Below are positions 63,005 through 64,000 of a stretch of DNA of 64,000 nt, one piece after another; the stretch's first letter is position 1, and each line of letters starts with the position of its first letter. The notes under the pieces are model-generated. The model saw only the letters and a program-made list of their open reading frames with translations. It made no database searches and was not told where the DNA came from. A program made the position numbers and the translations under genes. The stretch is from Selenihalanaerobacter shriftii (lineage in GTDB: Bacteria; Bacillota; Halanaerobiia; Halobacteroidales; Acetohalobiaceae), in assembly GCF_900167185.1 (NCBI RefSeq), contig NZ_FUWM01000014.1:20672-84671 (forward strand). Reading direction: 5' to 3'.

Positions 63005-63323
63005 TAAAAAGTTATGTAATGGATGTGGAAATAAAGATGAGTCATGTTGTATGAGAATTTGTCCTGGCAATTTATTATATAAGACTAAAAATAACAAAGC
63101 AGAGATTAGAGATAAAGCTGATTGTTGGGATTGTGCTGCCTGTGTGAAAGAATGCCCAAGGCAGGCAATAGAGGTTTATTTACCTGTAGAAATTGGCGGA
63201 CGAGGCTCTACTTTAAAAGCAAAAGACTTAGGAAATGAAATAGTCTGGACTTTAAAGACACAAGATGGTAGTGTGGAAGAGTTTACTATAAGAAATAAGT
63301 TATGGTTTAATTGGAATTTATGA
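62988..63323 (+). CDS. aprB: APS reductase beta-like ferredoxin
   Basis: A 111-residue 2[4Fe-4S] protein. The cysteines are CNGCGNKDESCCMRICPG and CWDCAACVKECP, the first with the insert typical of AprB. The C-terminal tail (GGRGSTLKAKDLGNEIVWTL) resembles the AprB tail, here shorter than in sulfate reducers. It should pass electrons to the flavoprotein. It overlaps that gene by 17 bases, so the two are translationally coupled. Confidence 0.83.
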   Translation: MTVRIDKKLCNGCGNKDESCCMRICPGNLLYKTKNNKAEIRDKADCWDCAACVKECPRQAIEVYLPVEIGGRGSTLKAKDLGNEIVWTLKTQDGSVEEFTIRNKLWFNWNL

Positions 63324-63359
63324 TTTGTATTGATCTATTATAGGAGGAGAGTTAGAGTT

Positions 63360-64000
63360 ATGGATCATTTAGATAAGTTAGAGAATAGAGCAATTCATAT
63401 TTTAAGAGAGGCTTATAGTGAGTTTGGAAATTTAAGTATGTTATGGTCGATTGGTAAAGATAGTACAGTTATGTTATGGTTAGCAAGAAAAGCATTTTTT
63501 GGGCATGTGCCGATTCCATTGGTACATATAGATACTGATTATAAAATTCCGGAGATGATTGAGCATCGGGATAGATTGGCTAGGGAATGGAAGTTAGATA
63601 TGATTTATGGTCAAAATACTACGGCTTTAAAAGAAAAGCAGACTTTTCCTGATGGGAATACGACTAGAATAGAATGTTGTCAAAAGTTGAAGACAGCAGG
63701 ATTGAAGAATACTCTAAATGGTAATTGGCCTAGATATAGAATGAACCATAATACAGGAGAGTATGAGATAGACAAGAATACTGAGCCATATACTGGTGTA
63801 ATCGTTGGAGTAAGAGCTGACGAAGAAGGTACTCGTTCGAAAGAGAGGTATTTCTCTCCACGAGATAGGAATAATGATTGGGATATTGGTGATCAGCCAC
63901 CGGAGTTTTGGGATCAGTACAAGACTGATTTTGCGCCAGGTACTCATGTTAGAATTCATCCGTTATTAGACTGGACGGAGTTAAATATTTGGGAGTATAT
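63360..64000 (+). CDS. cysD: Sulfate adenylyltransferase small subunit, 5' part
   Basis: The first 213 residues of CysD; the gene runs off the window. The PP-loop is [17 protein letters not shown], followed by [26 protein letters not shown] and [20 protein letters not shown], all CysD signatures. Paired with CysN it makes adenylyl sulfate from sulfate and ATP, the substrate of the AprAB-like pair directly upstream. TAGGAGGAG precedes ATG 63360, 37 bases after the ferredoxin gene. CysN is expected just beyond the window. Confidence 0.93.
   Translation, partial: MDHLDKLENRAIHILREAYSEFGNLSMLWSIGKDSTVMLWLARKAFFGHVPIPLVHIDTDYKIPEMIEHRDRLAREWKLDMIYGQNTTALKEKQTFPDGNTTRIECCQKLKTAGLKNTLNGNWPRYRMNHNTGEYEIDKNTEPYTGVIVGVRADEEGTRSKERYFSPRDRNNDWDIGDQPPEFWDQYKTDFAPGTHVRIHPLLDWTELNIWEY

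Noticed and set aside
1..64000. CRISPR arrays, tRNA or rRNA genes, insertion sequences, prophage genes
   Set aside because: I found no repeated spacer pattern, no cloverleaf or rRNA motif and no transposase, integrase or phage structural protein among the readable genes.

Overview
The window is AT-rich, gene-dense DNA from a low-GC Firmicutes-type bacterium. GGAGG-type ribosome-binding sites precede most genes, spacers are short, and proteins are rich in Asp/Glu/Lys. A halophilic or moderately halophilic anaerobe such as a member of Halanaerobiales fits, but this is inference: no rRNA or tRNA gene is visible. I saw no CRISPR array, transposase or phage structural gene.

Layout. (1) 1-8.6 kb: the 3' end of an AddA-like helicase-nuclease, ssb, an AAA-ATPase/PDDEXK_9 family protein, a WYL-type regulator, an SbcD/YhaO-like nuclease overlapping an SbcC/YhaN-like ATPase, and one unknown gene. 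(2) 8.7-32.2 kb: an accessory island. A leftward XRE regulator faces, across a region full of ACGTA palindromes, a rightward series: PAPS-reductase-family protein, DUF262/HNH protein, a second PAPS-reductase-family protein with zinc-ribbon and ferredoxin ends, DUF4007 protein, 1248-aa P-loop ATPase, cysteine desulfurase, PLD-helicase fusion, a 48-aa protein, DndD-like ATPase, an unknown 171-aa protein, a PLD protein, an AddB-like Fe-S protein and a UvrD-like helicase, ending at a terminator. The families point to a phosphorothioate (Dnd/Ssp-like) DNA-modification and defence system of unusual composition. (3) 32.4-46.9 kb: mixed genes: YcgL-type nucleotidyltransferase, PH-domain protein, DUF815 ATPase, a guanine-type riboswitch controlling a purine permease and phosphoribosyltransferase, a NERD-helicase gene broken by one in-frame TAA, amino-acid permease, LysE exporter, RecQ, metallo-beta-lactamase-fold protein and a lipoprotein.

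(4) 47-53 kb: an ArsR-type regulator, a YVTN beta-propeller secreted protein and a run of tiny secreted or membrane proteins rich in Met, His and Cys (DUF2933-like, SHOCT, ICMT-like), probably for metal handling at the cell surface. (5) 53-64 kb: a regulator with three tandem XRE domains, then a sulfur-assimilation cluster: two cysteine synthases, a ThiS/MoaD-like sulfur carrier with residues beyond its Gly-Gly, its E1-like activating enzyme, a JAMM peptidase, a siroheme sulfite reductase fused to TusA, an O-acetylhomoserine sulfhydrylase-type enzyme, AprA/AprB-like APS reductase subunits and CysD (cut by the window end). The pathway reads sulfate -> APS (CysD) -> sulfite (AprAB-like) -> sulfide (reductase-TusA) -> carrier thiocarboxylate or free sulfide -> cysteine/homocysteine. 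Near-identical 19-bp operators precede the second cysK and the sulfur-carrier gene, so one repressor probably controls them.
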